Of a DNA stretch of 64,000 bases, positions 8,314 through 17,489 are shown piece by piece. The notes below the pieces were generated by a model. The model saw only the letters and a list, made by a program, of their open reading frames with translations. It did not search any database and was not told where the DNA came from. The number at the start of each line of letters is the position of its first letter. Within the stretch, counting starts at the first letter, position 1. The DNA comes from Bog-473 sp963779735. Its GTDB lineage: Bacteria; Actinomycetota; Acidimicrobiia; Acidimicrobiales; RAAP-2. The position numbers and the translations under genes were made by a program. The DNA lies in the NCBI GenBank assembly GCA_963779735.1, contig CAVZZJ010000002.1:186001-250000 (forward strand). Reading direction: 5' to 3'.

Positions 8314-8988
8314 ATGGAGCCGATCCGGGTCGCACTGGCTGAGGACAACGTCCTGCTTCGAGAGGGCATCTCTCGAATCATCGACGCGCGGCACGATCTG
8401 GAACTGGTGGGGACGGCGTGCGACCTGCCGCAGCTTCTCCAACTGATCCAGAGGGAAGAGCCCGACGTCGTGATCACCGATATCCGGATGCCGCCCACCG
8501 GGACGGACGAGGGCATTCAAGCCGCCTCGTGGCTGCGGGAGAACCGGCCCCAGGTCGGTGTGGTGGTCCTGAGCCAGTTCACCGCACCGGCGTACGCACT
8601 CGCCCTGCTGGAAACCGGATCCGCAGGACGGGCCTATCTGCTCAAGGAGCGGGTTGCCGGTGCCGACGAGCTGGCCCAGGCCGTGCACACGGTGGCACAG
8701 GCCGGGTCGATGATCGATCCACTCGTGGTGGACGAGCTCATTCAGGCGCGCTCGACACGCCGGACCTCAGACCTGTCGTGGCTCACGCCACGAGAGTCGG
8801 AGATCCTGGGCGAGATGGCTCAGGGGAAGAGCAATGCCGCCATCGCCACCTCCCTGCAGGTGTCCGAGCGGGCGGTGGAGAAGCACACCAACTCCATCTT
8901 CTCAAAGCTCGGATTGACCGAGGAAAAGGAAGTTAACCGGCGGGTCAAGGCCGTGTTGGTGTACCTGAGCGAACCCGGGGGAGGCTGA
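8314..8988 (+). CDS. NarL/FixJ-family response regulator
   Basis: A 224-residue regulator with a receiver domain and a LuxR-type helix-turn-helix. The acidic residues are in VALAEDN, the phosphoacceptor aspartate in VVITDIRMPP, and the lysine in AYLLKERVAG. The C-terminal HTH (WLTPRESEILGEMAQGKSN, then VSERAVEKHTNSIFSKLGL) is complete. The ATG at 8314 is preferred; a GTG at 8302 in the same frame is the alternative. Its receiver is clearly related to that of the regulator-cyclase at 12.6-14.0 kb (both have TDIRMPP and a long GSAG-Y-LLK segment). The large NarL-type kinase converging from 11.6 kb is a likely partner. Confidence 0.92.
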   Translation: MEPIRVALAEDNVLLREGISRIIDARHDLELVGTACDLPQLLQLIQREEPDVVITDIRMPPTGTDEGIQAASWLRENRPQVGVVVLSQFTAPAYALALLETGSAGRAYLLKERVAGADELAQAVHTVAQAGSMIDPLVVDELIQARSTRRTSDLSWLTPRESEILGEMAQGKSNAAIATSLQVSERAVEKHTNSIFSKLGLTEEKEVNRRVKAVLVYLSEPGGG

Positions 8989-9051
8989 CCCTACCGCCTC
9001 TGGTGTGCCAGTACCACCATGGGGGGCCGGTCTGCATGCGATGATTGACCA

Positions 9052-9444
9052 ATGAGTGGGCCGCTCCCCGTGCTCGTGGTGGACGATCAAGCGCCGTTCC
9101 GATCCGCCATGAAGGCCGTTCTCCGGCGTTCGCCCGAGTTCGAGCTCGCCGGGGAAGCGGCCAGTGGCTCGGAGGCGATCGCCTTAGCCGACGAGCTGAA
9201 TCCGGCGTTGGTCCTTATGGACATCAACATGCCCGAGATGAACGGAATTGAGGCGACACGCCGTATCGTCTCGTCCCACCCCGACGTCGTCGTGGTCCTG
9301 TGCTCGACGTACGAAGTGGGAGATCTTCCCCCGGACGCGGCCACCAGTGGGGCACGGGCCTACATCAACAAGGAACACCTGGGCGCCGACGCGCTGCGGC
9401 GGCTATGGGAGGAGCGCGACAGCGGCGGGTTCGTCACCCGCTGA
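9052..9444 (+). CDS. Stand-alone receiver-domain response regulator
   Basis: A 130-residue protein with only a receiver domain. It has VLVVDDQAPFRSAM with the acidic pair, the phosphoacceptor aspartate in LVLMDINMPEMNGIEATRR, and a lysine in AYINKEHLGAD. No output domain follows before the stop. Such single-domain regulators act by protein-protein contact or as phosphate sinks. It lies 63 nt after the NarL-type regulator and converges on the sensor kinase gene, so it probably belongs to the same signalling network. Confidence 0.88.
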   Translation: MSGPLPVLVVDDQAPFRSAMKAVLRRSPEFELAGEAASGSEAIALADELNPALVLMDINMPEMNGIEATRRIVSSHPDVVVVLCSTYEVGDLPPDAATSGARAYINKEHLGADALRRLWEERDSGGFVTR

Positions 9445-9482
9445 GCCGCCATCGCCCTTCACGACGCCCGAGAGGTCTCCGG

Positions 9483-11627
9483 TCAGATCAGCGGGACCGA
9501 GCCGTTCACCCGGGCGCCCTTGCCCGGCTCGGACTCCCAGCGGACAGTGCCACCGATCGCACCGAGCCGGTCGGCCATGTTGACGTAGCCGTGACCGCGT
9601 TGCGCCTTGTCCACGTCGAATCCGGGTCCGTTGTCGCTGACCGAGAACAGCAGCCCTCCAGACTCCTCCCACAGGCGCACTTCCACATCGGCGTCGACCG
9701 CGTGCTTGGCGGCATTTTGGAGGGCTTCGAGACAGCAGAAGTAGATCGCCGCCTCGGTTTCGGACGAGTAGCGGCCGATGCCGTCCGCGACGATGTCCAC
9801 CGAGAGCGGGTTCCGGCTGGCTGCCGCCTTCAGCGCCTCCACCAGTCCGCTGTCGACCAGCAGGGGTGGATAGATCCCATGGGCGAGTTCTCGAAGCTCC
9901 TGGATCGTCAGCTGCACCTCTCCGGCGAGCTCGTCGAGCATCTCCGCGCCGGCGGCCGGGTCGTCCGCGATGACGTCGCGTGCGAGGCGGAGATTGACGG
10001 CCAGAGCCACGAGGTGCTGCTGGGCCCCGTCGTGCAGATTCCGCTCCACTCGGCGCCGTTCGGCGTCGCCGCTGGCCACGATGCGCGCCCGCGACTCACG
10101 AAGCGCGTCCGCCTGCTTGCGCAGCTCGTCGAGCGTCGTCTGGAGCGCCGTGTCGAGTTGCGAGTTGTGGAACGCCAGCCCGACCTGCCGGGCGAGGTCG
10201 GTGAGCACGCGATCGTCGTCTTCGGAGAAGGCGCTGTCCCCCGCTATCCGCTCGACGACGATGAGCCCGAGCAGCTCCCCGGCGTGGCTCACCGGCGCCA
10301 CCCGCAGCTGAGCCTGTTCCCGGCCGTTCAACAGGGCGGGCAGCCAGACGGACGCCCAGGCGCTTCCCGACACGCCGGCACGGGTGACGACCGGGCGTTC
10401 CCGACTTGAGACGACGATCGACCGTGGACCCGAGTCCGGCACCGACACGGCCCTCTCGAGAACCTCACCCATGCCGGTATACACCTCGGCGCTCACCAGC
10501 CCCATGGTCTTGCGCAGGGATTCGGACAGCTGGAGGAGGAGCTCGTCCATGGGGATGGCCCGCGTCAACCGGCTGCCGAAGGTTCGGAGCACCTCGTCGG
10601 GTGCCTGCCGGGCTCCGTAGACGAACCGGGTGGCCGAGCTCACAAACCTCTCTCGAGCCGGGACGAACGCGAGCGCGGCAATGCCGGTGGCCAGCATGGA
10701 CAGCCCGAGCGTGGTCCGTTCGGCCGAGTCATCCGCCTTGTGCCCCAGGCCCAGCTCCACCACCAGGTAGATCGCCGACACCAAGGCGACGAAGCCGAAC
10801 ACCGTGAGGGCACGGACGAGCATCCGCGCGCTCTGGGGGGACAGCCTTTGGGACTCGCTCGCCATCAGCGACAGCGGGATGAGCGCCGTGGCGCCGGCGG
10901 CGACCGCCCCCAGCGGACCGGGCCAACCGATCAGCACATGGAGCACGGCGACCACCAAGGCGATTGAGGCCGCCAGGACCGTCCCGACGGCGAACCACTG
11001 CAGGCGCTCGCGTTCATGCCCGATGGCGGTGGCGTAGCGAAGCCGCACCGGCACGAGTGCGCACACCGCCGCGATCGACCAGCTGATTCCGCCATCCAGC
11101 ACGGAGAATGACTCCTTGGCGATCACAAAGGCCAGTCCCGCCGCCAGTGCGGCCACGTACACGACGATCACGGCCGAGCGACGGCCCCTCCCCGGTAGTT
11201 GCCCGTTGGGCAGCGCCAGGAGGAAATGGAAGGAGACGGCCGTCACCAAGAGTGCAGCGACGGTGGCAATAGACTTGGCGGCATCGTAGGAGTGCAGGGC
11301 TTCGTTTTGCGCATAACGACCCGCCGTGAGGGCGATGGAGGCGAGCAGGGAGTCCACGGCAATGAGGAGGGCGTAGGCGTCCACCCGCGCCGATGACGGA
11401 TCCGAGAATCGCGCCGCGACCAGGCCGGCGACGGCCCAAACCAGCGTGAGCCCAAAGGCCACGCCGTTCACCGCTGTCATCCCCCCCGGTACGTGTTTGA
11501 AGGCCCCGATGGCGACGATGACCACCGTCACCACGAACAGCAGTCCGTTGAGGACGAGCTGCTCCGAGGAACGCTTCGTCGGCGGTGCGCTGAACTCGAC
11601 AGCACTCTGATTCACGATGACGTCCAT
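9483..11627 (-). CDS. NarL-type sensor histidine kinase, multi-TM with GAF domain
   Basis: A 714-residue kinase. Around ten hydrophobic segments fill the first 330 residues. A GAF-like region follows (about 360-480, ending DDDRVLTDLARQVGLAFHNSQL), then a coiled segment and the HisKA_3 dimerisation domain with RRRVERNLHDGAQQHLVAL carrying the phospho-histidine. The ATPase domain contains ALQNAAKHA, SDNGPGFD and RGHGYVNMADRLGAIGG. The ATG at 11627 is chosen because the upstream frame runs into the permease remnant. It is the last gene of a leftward operon that begins with the regulator-cyclase, which makes that protein and the convergent NarL regulator its likely phosphorylation targets. Confidence 0.9.
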   Translation of the reverse strand: MDVIVNQSAVEFSAPPTKRSSEQLVLNGLLFVVTVVIVAIGAFKHVPGGMTAVNGVAFGLTLVWAVAGLVAARFSDPSSARVDAYALLIAVDSLLASIALTAGRYAQNEALHSYDAAKSIATVAALLVTAVSFHFLLALPNGQLPGRGRRSAVIVVYVAALAAGLAFVIAKESFSVLDGGISWSIAAVCALVPVRLRYATAIGHERERLQWFAVGTVLAASIALVVAVLHVLIGWPGPLGAVAAGATALIPLSLMASESQRLSPQSARMLVRALTVFGFVALVSAIYLVVELGLGHKADDSAERTTLGLSMLATGIAALAFVPARERFVSSATRFVYGARQAPDEVLRTFGSRLTRAIPMDELLLQLSESLRKTMGLVSAEVYTGMGEVLERAVSVPDSGPRSIVVSSRERPVVTRAGVSGSAWASVWLPALLNGREQAQLRVAPVSHAGELLGLIVVERIAGDSAFSEDDDRVLTDLARQVGLAFHNSQLDTALQTTLDELRKQADALRESRARIVASGDAERRRVERNLHDGAQQHLVALAVNLRLARDVIADDPAAGAEMLDELAGEVQLTIQELRELAHGIYPPLLVDSGLVEALKAAASRNPLSVDIVADGIGRYSSETEAAIYFCCLEALQNAAKHAVDADVEVRLWEESGGLLFSVSDNGPGFDVDKAQRGHGYVNMADRLGAIGGTVRWESEPGKGARVNGSVPLI

Positions 11628-11641
11628 CCTCGGCGCACTCC

Positions 11642-11906
11642 TCATTCGGCCCGCTGTAAGAGGGCGGTTTGTGTTCGAGCGGCAGTGCGTGCCGGAAACG
11701 CCGCGACGACGTTGCCGAACACCACGATGCCGACGACGATGGAGGCCATGGTCATCACCGGAGCGCCCGGCGCCGGCACCACGCTGAGCTCGTGGGCGCA
11801 CGGGACCCACGGGAATCGACCCGGCACGATGCCCAGAGGCCCCACCTGCGCCCGAACGTGGCCCGGAAGCCGCATGCGGCCACCCGGGGGGCAGCCCCAT
11901 CCACCG
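11642..11906 (-). pseudogene. C-terminal remnant of an FtsX-type ABC permease
   Basis: The minus-strand frame ending at 11642 reads GPLGIVPGRFPWVPCAHELS, then VVPAPGAPVMTMASIVVGIV and FGNVVAAFPARTAARTQTAL before LLQRAE. It aligns with the last residues of the complete permease at 17486-19984 (HEISAVPDPTIPG, AAVPGQIAARTPTAQLLRTE). Nothing corresponding to the roughly 750 preceding residues is present: the ATPase stop codon at 11907 lies immediately upstream. A large deletion has therefore removed most of the permease gene from an operon that once encoded an ATPase plus a permease. Confidence 0.7.
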
Positions 11907-12606
11907 TTAGTGCACTCCGACGGGGATATCCGAGCTCTCCTCGACGATCCGACCATCGCGCATGCGGACCACCCGGTCGGCCGCGGCCGCCACACCGGCG
12001 TCGTGCGTCACCAGGACGATCGTCTGACCGCCGCCGTGCAGACGGCTCAGCAGCTCTATGACCTCCTGGCCACCCTCGGAGTCGAGCGCGCCCGTCGGCT
12101 CGTCGGCCAGGAGGAGCGTCGGCTCATTGGCCAGGGCCCGGGCGATTGCCAGTCGCTGGCGCTGCCCACCCGAGAGCATCCCCGGCACCGTCGATGCCTT
12201 GTCCCCGATACCGAGCAGGTCGAGGAGGTCGCGCGCCCGTGTCTCCGCCATCCGCCGCTTACGGCCGGCAATCACCGCGGGCAGGGCGACGTTCTCCAGA
12301 ACGGTCATGCCCTCGAGCAGGTTGAAGAACTGGAAGACGATGCCGATGTGCTTGCGCCGCAGGTGCGAGAGCTCGTCCTCGCTCCGGCCGGTTACCTGCT
12401 CCCCGGCGACCGTTATCGTCCCCTCATCTGCCACGTCGAGGCCGGCCACCAGGTTCAACAGGGTGGACTTCCCGCAACCCGACGGGCCCATCGAGCGCGA
12501 CGAAATCGCCGGCCGGGACCACGAGGTCGACGCCGCGCAGGGCACGAACCGGCGCATTCTCCGCCTCGAACGTCTTTCGCACCTTGTCGACTACGAGAGC
12601 GTCCAT
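11907..12606 (-). pseudogene. MacB/LolD-type ABC transporter ATPase, frameshifted at Walker A
   Basis: The N-terminus reads MDALVVDKVRKTFEAENAPV, then RALRGVDLVVPAGDFVAL in one frame. The rest, GPSGCGKSTLLNLVAGLDVA onward, is in another. Removing one base near 12492 restores MGPSGCGKST, so a single-base insertion sits directly before Walker A. The remainder is intact: Q-loop (VFQFFNLLEGMTVLENV), signature LSGGQRQRLAIARAL, Walker B LLLADEPTGALD and H-loop VLVTHD. The start overlaps the end region of the regulator-cyclase, and the downstream partner is the truncated permease. The product would have been the ATPase of a MacB-like exporter. Sequencing error is possible, but the missing permease argues for real decay. 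Confidence 0.8.
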
Positions 12607-12607
12607 A

Positions 12608-14005
12608 TCACAGCCTTTCGCTCGGGGCCATGACCGTTCTTTGGTCTGGCTCATCGATCAACCTCCACGCCAACACCGGAGTGTCACGTCCCTTCACCAA
12701 CTGCGGCGAGAGAGCGACCGTGGCCACCGGCTTTCGCAGTGCCGTCAGAGTCCCCTCCGACAGGACGGTCTCCCCCGCCGCCGCCAACTGCTGAAGCCGC
12801 TGGGACATGTTCACCGTGTCCCCGACCAAGGTGTACTCCAACCTCTCCTCGGATCCAAGCAGAGCGGCGGCGGCCTCGCCGGTCGAAAGCCCCAGCCCCA
12901 ATCCGAAGGCGGGCAGGCCCTCCTCCTGCCACCGTTCATTGATGGCGCGTTGCTTCGTGTGCATCGCCAAAGCCGCCGCCACGGCCCGGTCGGCGTGGTC
13001 GTCTTGGGCAAAGGGCGCTCCGAACACCGCCATCACCGCATCACCCACAAACTGCATGACGGTTCCGTTCTCGCCCAGGATCGCGTCGTTCATGGCGGCG
13101 CGATGGATATTCAACTGCCCCGCCAGCTGGCTCGGATCGGCGTGCTCCACGATGGTCGAGTAGGAACGGATATCGCTCATGAGCACCGTCACCTCCACGC
13201 GCTCTGTCTCACCGATGTGTCGACCATCCCGGCGAAGCTTCTCCGCCAGGCCGCCGGGAAGCAAGCGGGAGAGGGTCTCACCCTGCTCCTCCCGATCCAC
13301 GATGGCCTTGTGGAGCAGTCGCAGCCGTTGCAACGCGCCCTGCGTCCCCGCCGATACCCCCTCTGCCAGTTTCACGAAGACCGCTTCCACTTCGGCGTCT
13401 ATCGCTGACGCCGGAAGCTGGCGCGCCACGGCGATGGCCTTGATCGGCTTTCCCTCGGCCACCATGCTCAAGAGCGCTTCCTCGTTCGGCGTCAGCCCGC
13501 CATGGGTCGTCACCGGGCGCAGCAGGGCCTCGACGATTGACGGATCGAGTGCCGTGCCTCCCGTCGCCACCGCCCGGATCGCGTCGACCAGCTGGTTGCC
13601 TTCGGCGATGTGGTCCTTCAGGAGGTAGCCGTACCCCGCAGACCCTTCGGCCAGCAGCGATACGGCGTACTCGGGATCGTCGTACTGCGAAAGGATGACC
13701 ACCCCGGTGCCCGGATGGCGCTTACGGACCTCTTTGGCCGCATCTATGCCCTCGCGATTGAAGGAAGGGGGCATGCGGATGTCGGTGACCAGGACGTGGG
13801 GCTCATGGTTGAGCGCACCCTGAATGACTTCGTCATAGTCGGCCGCCACCCCCACCACCTGGAGGTCGGCATGGCGAGCGATCAGGGCCCGTACCCCCTC
13901 CCGAACGATCAGGTTGTCGTCGGCCAGGAGGACGCTGATCGTGCCGGAGGGTCCGGACGAGGTGGAGCCGCTGTCGGGGAGATCCATCGCATTCAGTTGT
14001 CGCAT
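12608..14005 (-). CDS. Response regulator fused to class III nucleotide cyclase
   Basis: A 465-residue protein in three parts. The receiver domain (about 22-140) has VLLADDN, the phosphoacceptor aspartate in VLVTDIRMPPS and lysine in YLLKDHIAEG. A region at about 165-215 aligns with a LuxR HTH (GLTPNEEALLSMVAEGK, then IDAEVEAVFVKL) but has lost the DNA-contact residues. The cyclase domain (about 270-440) has both metal aspartates (VLMSDIRSYST, FVGDAVMAVFGAP) and the Asn/Arg pair in DTVNMSQRL. The purine-specifying lysine of adenylyl cyclases is replaced by Gln (VMQFVGD), and the paired position is Thr (EYTLVGD). It probably makes cAMP or cGMP under phosphorylation control. First gene of the leftward operon. 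Confidence 0.88.
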   Translation of the reverse strand: MRQLNAMDLPDSGSTSSGPSGTISVLLADDNLIVREGVRALIARHADLQVVGVAADYDEVIQGALNHEPHVLVTDIRMPPSFNREGIDAAKEVRKRHPGTGVVILSQYDDPEYAVSLLAEGSAGYGYLLKDHIAEGNQLVDAIRAVATGGTALDPSIVEALLRPVTTHGGLTPNEEALLSMVAEGKPIKAIAVARQLPASAIDAEVEAVFVKLAEGVSAGTQGALQRLRLLHKAIVDREEQGETLSRLLPGGLAEKLRRDGRHIGETERVEVTVLMSDIRSYSTIVEHADPSQLAGQLNIHRAAMNDAILGENGTVMQFVGDAVMAVFGAPFAQDDHADRAVAAALAMHTKQRAINERWQEEGLPAFGLGLGLSTGEAAAALLGSEERLEYTLVGDTVNMSQRLQQLAAAGETVLSEGTLTALRKPVATVALSPQLVKGRDTPVLAWRLIDEPDQRTVMAPSERL

Positions 14006-14120
14006 ACCCGGGCGCAGGGTGAAAGGGGGCGACCATCCCGAGCCGGGGTGGTGCTAGGTACACCTGGTCATACCTGTCAGCACACTCGCCAACGGCGCTC
14101 GAGCGGCAGATGCTGGCGAT

Positions 14121-15143
14121 ATGACTACTGCCACCACCACCCGGTACGAGGGGGCCGTGACCTCGTTGTCCTGGATCCCCTCCGAAGCCATTGAGGGTGC
14201 CCAGCGAATCGCCTTCGACTCGGGCATCACCCACTACGACCCCCCTCCCCCGTCGGAGGACATCAACCTGGAGGAGCTGCGGGTGGCCGACCGATTTCGA
14301 TTCGCCAACGAGCTCCGGGCGTGGATTGAGGTCGACGGCTCGGGACACGTCACCGACTGCGGTTACGAGGGCGGCGGCCTGATGGGATCGACGACCGTCC
14401 GGCTGGGCGGGCTGCACCACAAGTTCGAGGCGGTGCAGCTTCCCGATCTGCGACGCGACCCCGAGTTCGGGGACGGGTGGGTGCGCTTCGTGCAGACGAC
14501 TGGTGGTCGGACGGGGCTGCCGGCGCCCCGTCGGGTGCGGCGCCGACCGTATATCCAGTGGCAGGCACCGCTGGTGTGGACGACGCTGTCGCTCACGCTG
14601 CACGTCGACGGCCGTACCGAGAGTGCAGTAACCGGCGCCAGCCGCTTTCCCCGTCACTGGATTTACGACCAGGGCGGAAACCTCTCGCACAAGTCGGGTC
14701 TCACGGATTTCAAGGACTGGTACCGGCTGTCGTTCGGGCGCCACACACCCTGGGGCGACCAGGACTCCGAAGCTCTGGTGACTGCCGTGGAAACGGCGCT
14801 GGAGCGCTCCCTCTCCGCCCGGGTCATGGGCGGGGAGAGCAAGGTCAGATTTAACAAGTTCCCCGCCGGTGCCATCCTGGCCAAGCAGGGAGAACCGGGC
14901 ACCGAGGTCTTCCTCGTCTTGGACGGGGTGATCCGGGTCGAACACGACGGCGAGCGTCTCGCCGAATACGGGCCCGGTGCCCTTCTGGGAGAACGGGCCG
15001 GCCTGGAGGAGGGCGCCCGCACATCGACGCTCGAGGCCGTGACGGCATGCCGGGTGGCCGTGGTCGAGGCCGATCAGCTCGAGCGGTCGGATCTCGAGGA
15101 GCTCTCCGAGGGGCACCGCCGCGAAGACCAGGCGCGATACTGA
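14121..15143 (+). CDS. Cyclic-nucleotide-binding-domain protein
   Basis: A 340-residue protein. The C-terminal 110 residues form a CRP-like cyclic-nucleotide-binding domain: FPAGAILAKQGEPGTEVFLV, a Gly-rich GVIRVEHDG strand and a phosphate-binding cassette with LGERAGLEEGARTSTLEA. The key Glu and the RTST arginine are present. The N-terminal 220 residues are a separate beta-rich domain (HYDPPPP, RFRFANELRAWIEVDGSG, SRFPRHWIYD, DFKDWY) of unknown role, and there is no HTH. It is divergent from the regulator-cyclase with only 115 bp between them, which makes it the obvious candidate receptor for that enzyme's product. It heads an operon with the MBL hydrolase 4 nt downstream. Confidence 0.85.
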   Translation: MTTATTTRYEGAVTSLSWIPSEAIEGAQRIAFDSGITHYDPPPPSEDINLEELRVADRFRFANELRAWIEVDGSGHVTDCGYEGGGLMGSTTVRLGGLHHKFEAVQLPDLRRDPEFGDGWVRFVQTTGGRTGLPAPRRVRRRPYIQWQAPLVWTTLSLTLHVDGRTESAVTGASRFPRHWIYDQGGNLSHKSGLTDFKDWYRLSFGRHTPWGDQDSEALVTAVETALERSLSARVMGGESKVRFNKFPAGAILAKQGEPGTEVFLVLDGVIRVEHDGERLAEYGPGALLGERAGLEEGARTSTLEAVTACRVAVVEADQLERSDLEELSEGHRREDQARY

Positions 15144-15147
15144 GCGG

Positions 15148-16022
15148 GTGCGGGTCCATTTCTGCGGTACGCGTGGATCGACTCCGGCCCCCGGACCAGA
15201 TTTCGTTCGCTATGGAGGCCACACCTCTTGTGTGGCACTGTCGGTCGACGCCGAGGCGCTCTCTTCGGGGGCGGCCGTGCCCACGTTGCTCCTCGATTCC
15301 GGCACGGGCATCAGGAGGGTCTCCGCCCTTCTCGACCACCTTCCGTTCGAGGGGACCATCCTTCTGACTCACCTGCACTGGGACCACATACAGGGGCTGC
15401 CGTTCTTCGAGAGCGGAGACCACCCCGGCTCCCACGTCACGCTGCGCCTCCCTCCCCAGGATGATGGGGCCGACGCCGAGAGCGTGCTGGCCCGAATGAT
15501 GTCGCCTCCCTTCTTCCCCATCCGGCCACGAAGCTTGAGGGGCAACTGGACATTCGACGTGTTGCCCCCCGAAGCCTTCACCCCCGAAGGATTCACCATC
15601 GGATCGTTTCGCGTCATGGCAAGGGACGTCCCCCACAAGGGGGGACGGACGGTCGGCTACCGGGTGAGCGATGGTCGCTCCACCATCGCCTACATCCCCG
15701 ACCATTGCCCGACCCAGCTCGGCGCCGGACCTGAGGGTTGGGGCGAGTATCATCCGGCCGTCCTCGAGCTGGCACGCGACGTCGACCTGTTGATCCACGA
15801 CGCCCACCTCCTGCCCGAAGAGGTGCCGGCCGAGGCTTCCTTCGGCCACGCCGCCGCCGACTACGCGGTGGAGCTCGGACGCCGCGCCGGGCGCGCGAGG
15901 TCGCACTCTTCCATCACCGACCCGATCGCACCGACGATGCCCTGGCCAAGCTCGTTGACCGGCTCAACTCACCGGCACTCTCCGTGCTCGGGGCCGCAGA
16001 CGGCGCAGAACTCGCGCTGTGA
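15148..16022 (+). CDS. Metallo-beta-lactamase-fold hydrolase (frameshifted)
   Basis: Starts at a GTG 4 nt after the previous gene. The N-terminus (VHFCGTRGSTPAPGPDFVRY) and the zinc motif THLHWDHIQGLPFF identify an MBL-fold hydrolase of the GTRGS type. Further ligands are likely in DVPHKGG, YIPDHCP and LIHDAHLL. The frame breaks in a GC run at 15891-15897: removing one CG dinucleotide restores GREVALFHHRPDRTDD, the usual C-terminal motif, and leads to a TGA at 16020-16022. The full protein would be about 290 residues. Neighbouring a cyclase and a cyclic-nucleotide receptor, a phosphodiesterase role is conceivable but not shown. Confidence 0.8.
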
Positions 16023-16029
16023 GGTCACG

Positions 16030-17489
16030 ATGAGGCGGGCGGACGCCATCGTGGTGGGCTCGGGTCCGAATGGCCTTGCCGCCGCCTTGACCCTCGCTCG
16101 TGCCGGTCTGGCGGTCGACGTCATTGAGGGCGCCGAGACCCCCGGGGGTGGATGCCGCACGCAGGAGCTGACGCTGCCCGGGTTCCACCACGACGTCTGC
16201 TCAACGGTGCATCCCCTCCTCAATGCCTCTCCCTTCTTCCAGAGCGTCGACCTCTCGGCTCGCGGCGTGACCCTCCTGACGCCGCACGTTGCGTTCGCCC
16301 ATCCCCTGGACGGAGGCGGCGCCGCGGCCGTCATGGGCACGGTCACCGAGACCTCGGCGACGCTCGGCGCGGATGCTGCGGCCTATGTGCGGACGTTCTC
16401 CTCGCTGGTGCGCGATGCCGATCGGATCTTGCCGAACTTTCTCGCCCCGCTCCGATCGATACCGACCGATCCGATCGCCACGGCCATCTTCGGGCTGAAG
16501 GGGCTCTCCTCCGCGCAGCGGCTTGCCAACCGATTCCACACCGACGAGGCGCGGGCCATCGTGGCCGGCGCGGCGGCCCACTCCATGCTCCCCTTCACCG
16601 CACCCCTGTCCGGAGCGTTCGGACTGCTGTTCACCACGCTGGCGCACGCGCTCGGCTGGCCGGTCGTCGAGGGTGGCAGTGCCCGCATCGTCGACGCCCT
16701 GACCGCCGAGGTGGAGGCGTTGGATGGCCGGATCGTCACCGGACAGTGGATACGCAGCCTGGAAGACCTGCCCTCCGCCCGGGCGATCGTCCTCGACATC
16801 ACGCCGCGCCAACTGATCGGCCTGGGCTCTGATCGGCTACCGAGCCGGTACCGCCGGGACCTCGAGCGTTTCCGGTACGGGCCCGGGGTCTGCAAGGTCG
16901 ACTGGGCCCTCGGTGGACCCGTCCCCTGGCAGGAGGAGCACTGCCGCGAGGCGGTGACGCTGCACGTCGGTGGCACCTTCGCCGAGGTCGCCCGGGGCGA
17001 AGCGGACGTGGCCGCCGGCCGGCACCCCGACCGTCCGTTCTGTCTCGTCACTCAGCCTTGCGTGGTCGACCCGTCGCGGGCACCGGCGGGGCGGCACACG
17101 CTTTGGGCGTACTGCCACGTACCCAACGGCTCGAACGTCGACATGACCGAGCGCATGGAGACGCAGATCGAGCGGTTCGCCCCGGGCTTCCGCGATCTCA
17201 TCCTGGCCCGGGTCACCACGACCGCGGTGGCAGCCGAGAAGCACAACCCGAGCTACGTGGGGGGCGACATCGGCGGCGGGGCAGCCACGTTGACGCAGAC
17301 GGTCTTTCGGCCGACGGCCAGGTGGAACCCGTACCGAACGGGGATCAAGGGCGTCTACCTGTGTTCGGCCTCCACCCCCCGGGCGGTGGGGTCCACGGCA
17401 TGTGCGGACAGGGAGCGGCGCACACCGCCCTCCACGATCTGGGCCTGCCCGCCGACCGAGCACCGGTCCTCGACGCTGAAGGCACGTGA
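16030..17489 (+). CDS. Phytoene-dehydrogenase-like FAD oxidoreductase (frameshifted near C-terminus)
   Basis: About 486 residues. The N-terminal dinucleotide-binding fold is VVGSGPNGLAAALTLARAG, followed by EGAETPGGGCRT and a core like that of COG1233 phytoene-desaturase relatives. Near 17375-17380 a run of six C appears to lack one base. Adding it restores STPPGGGVHGMCG, the expected FAD-binding C-terminal motif, and the frame then stops at 17487-17489. That stop overlaps the GTG of the next gene by 4 nt. The substrate is unknown; relatives act on carotenoids or other isoprenoids. The frame reading straight through the break is not a real fusion. Confidence 0.82.

Noticed and set aside
12485..12495. 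Programmed ribosomal frameshift in the ABC ATPase
   Set aside because: No slippery heptamer or downstream structure is evident and the partner permease is also destroyed, so decay or error is simpler.
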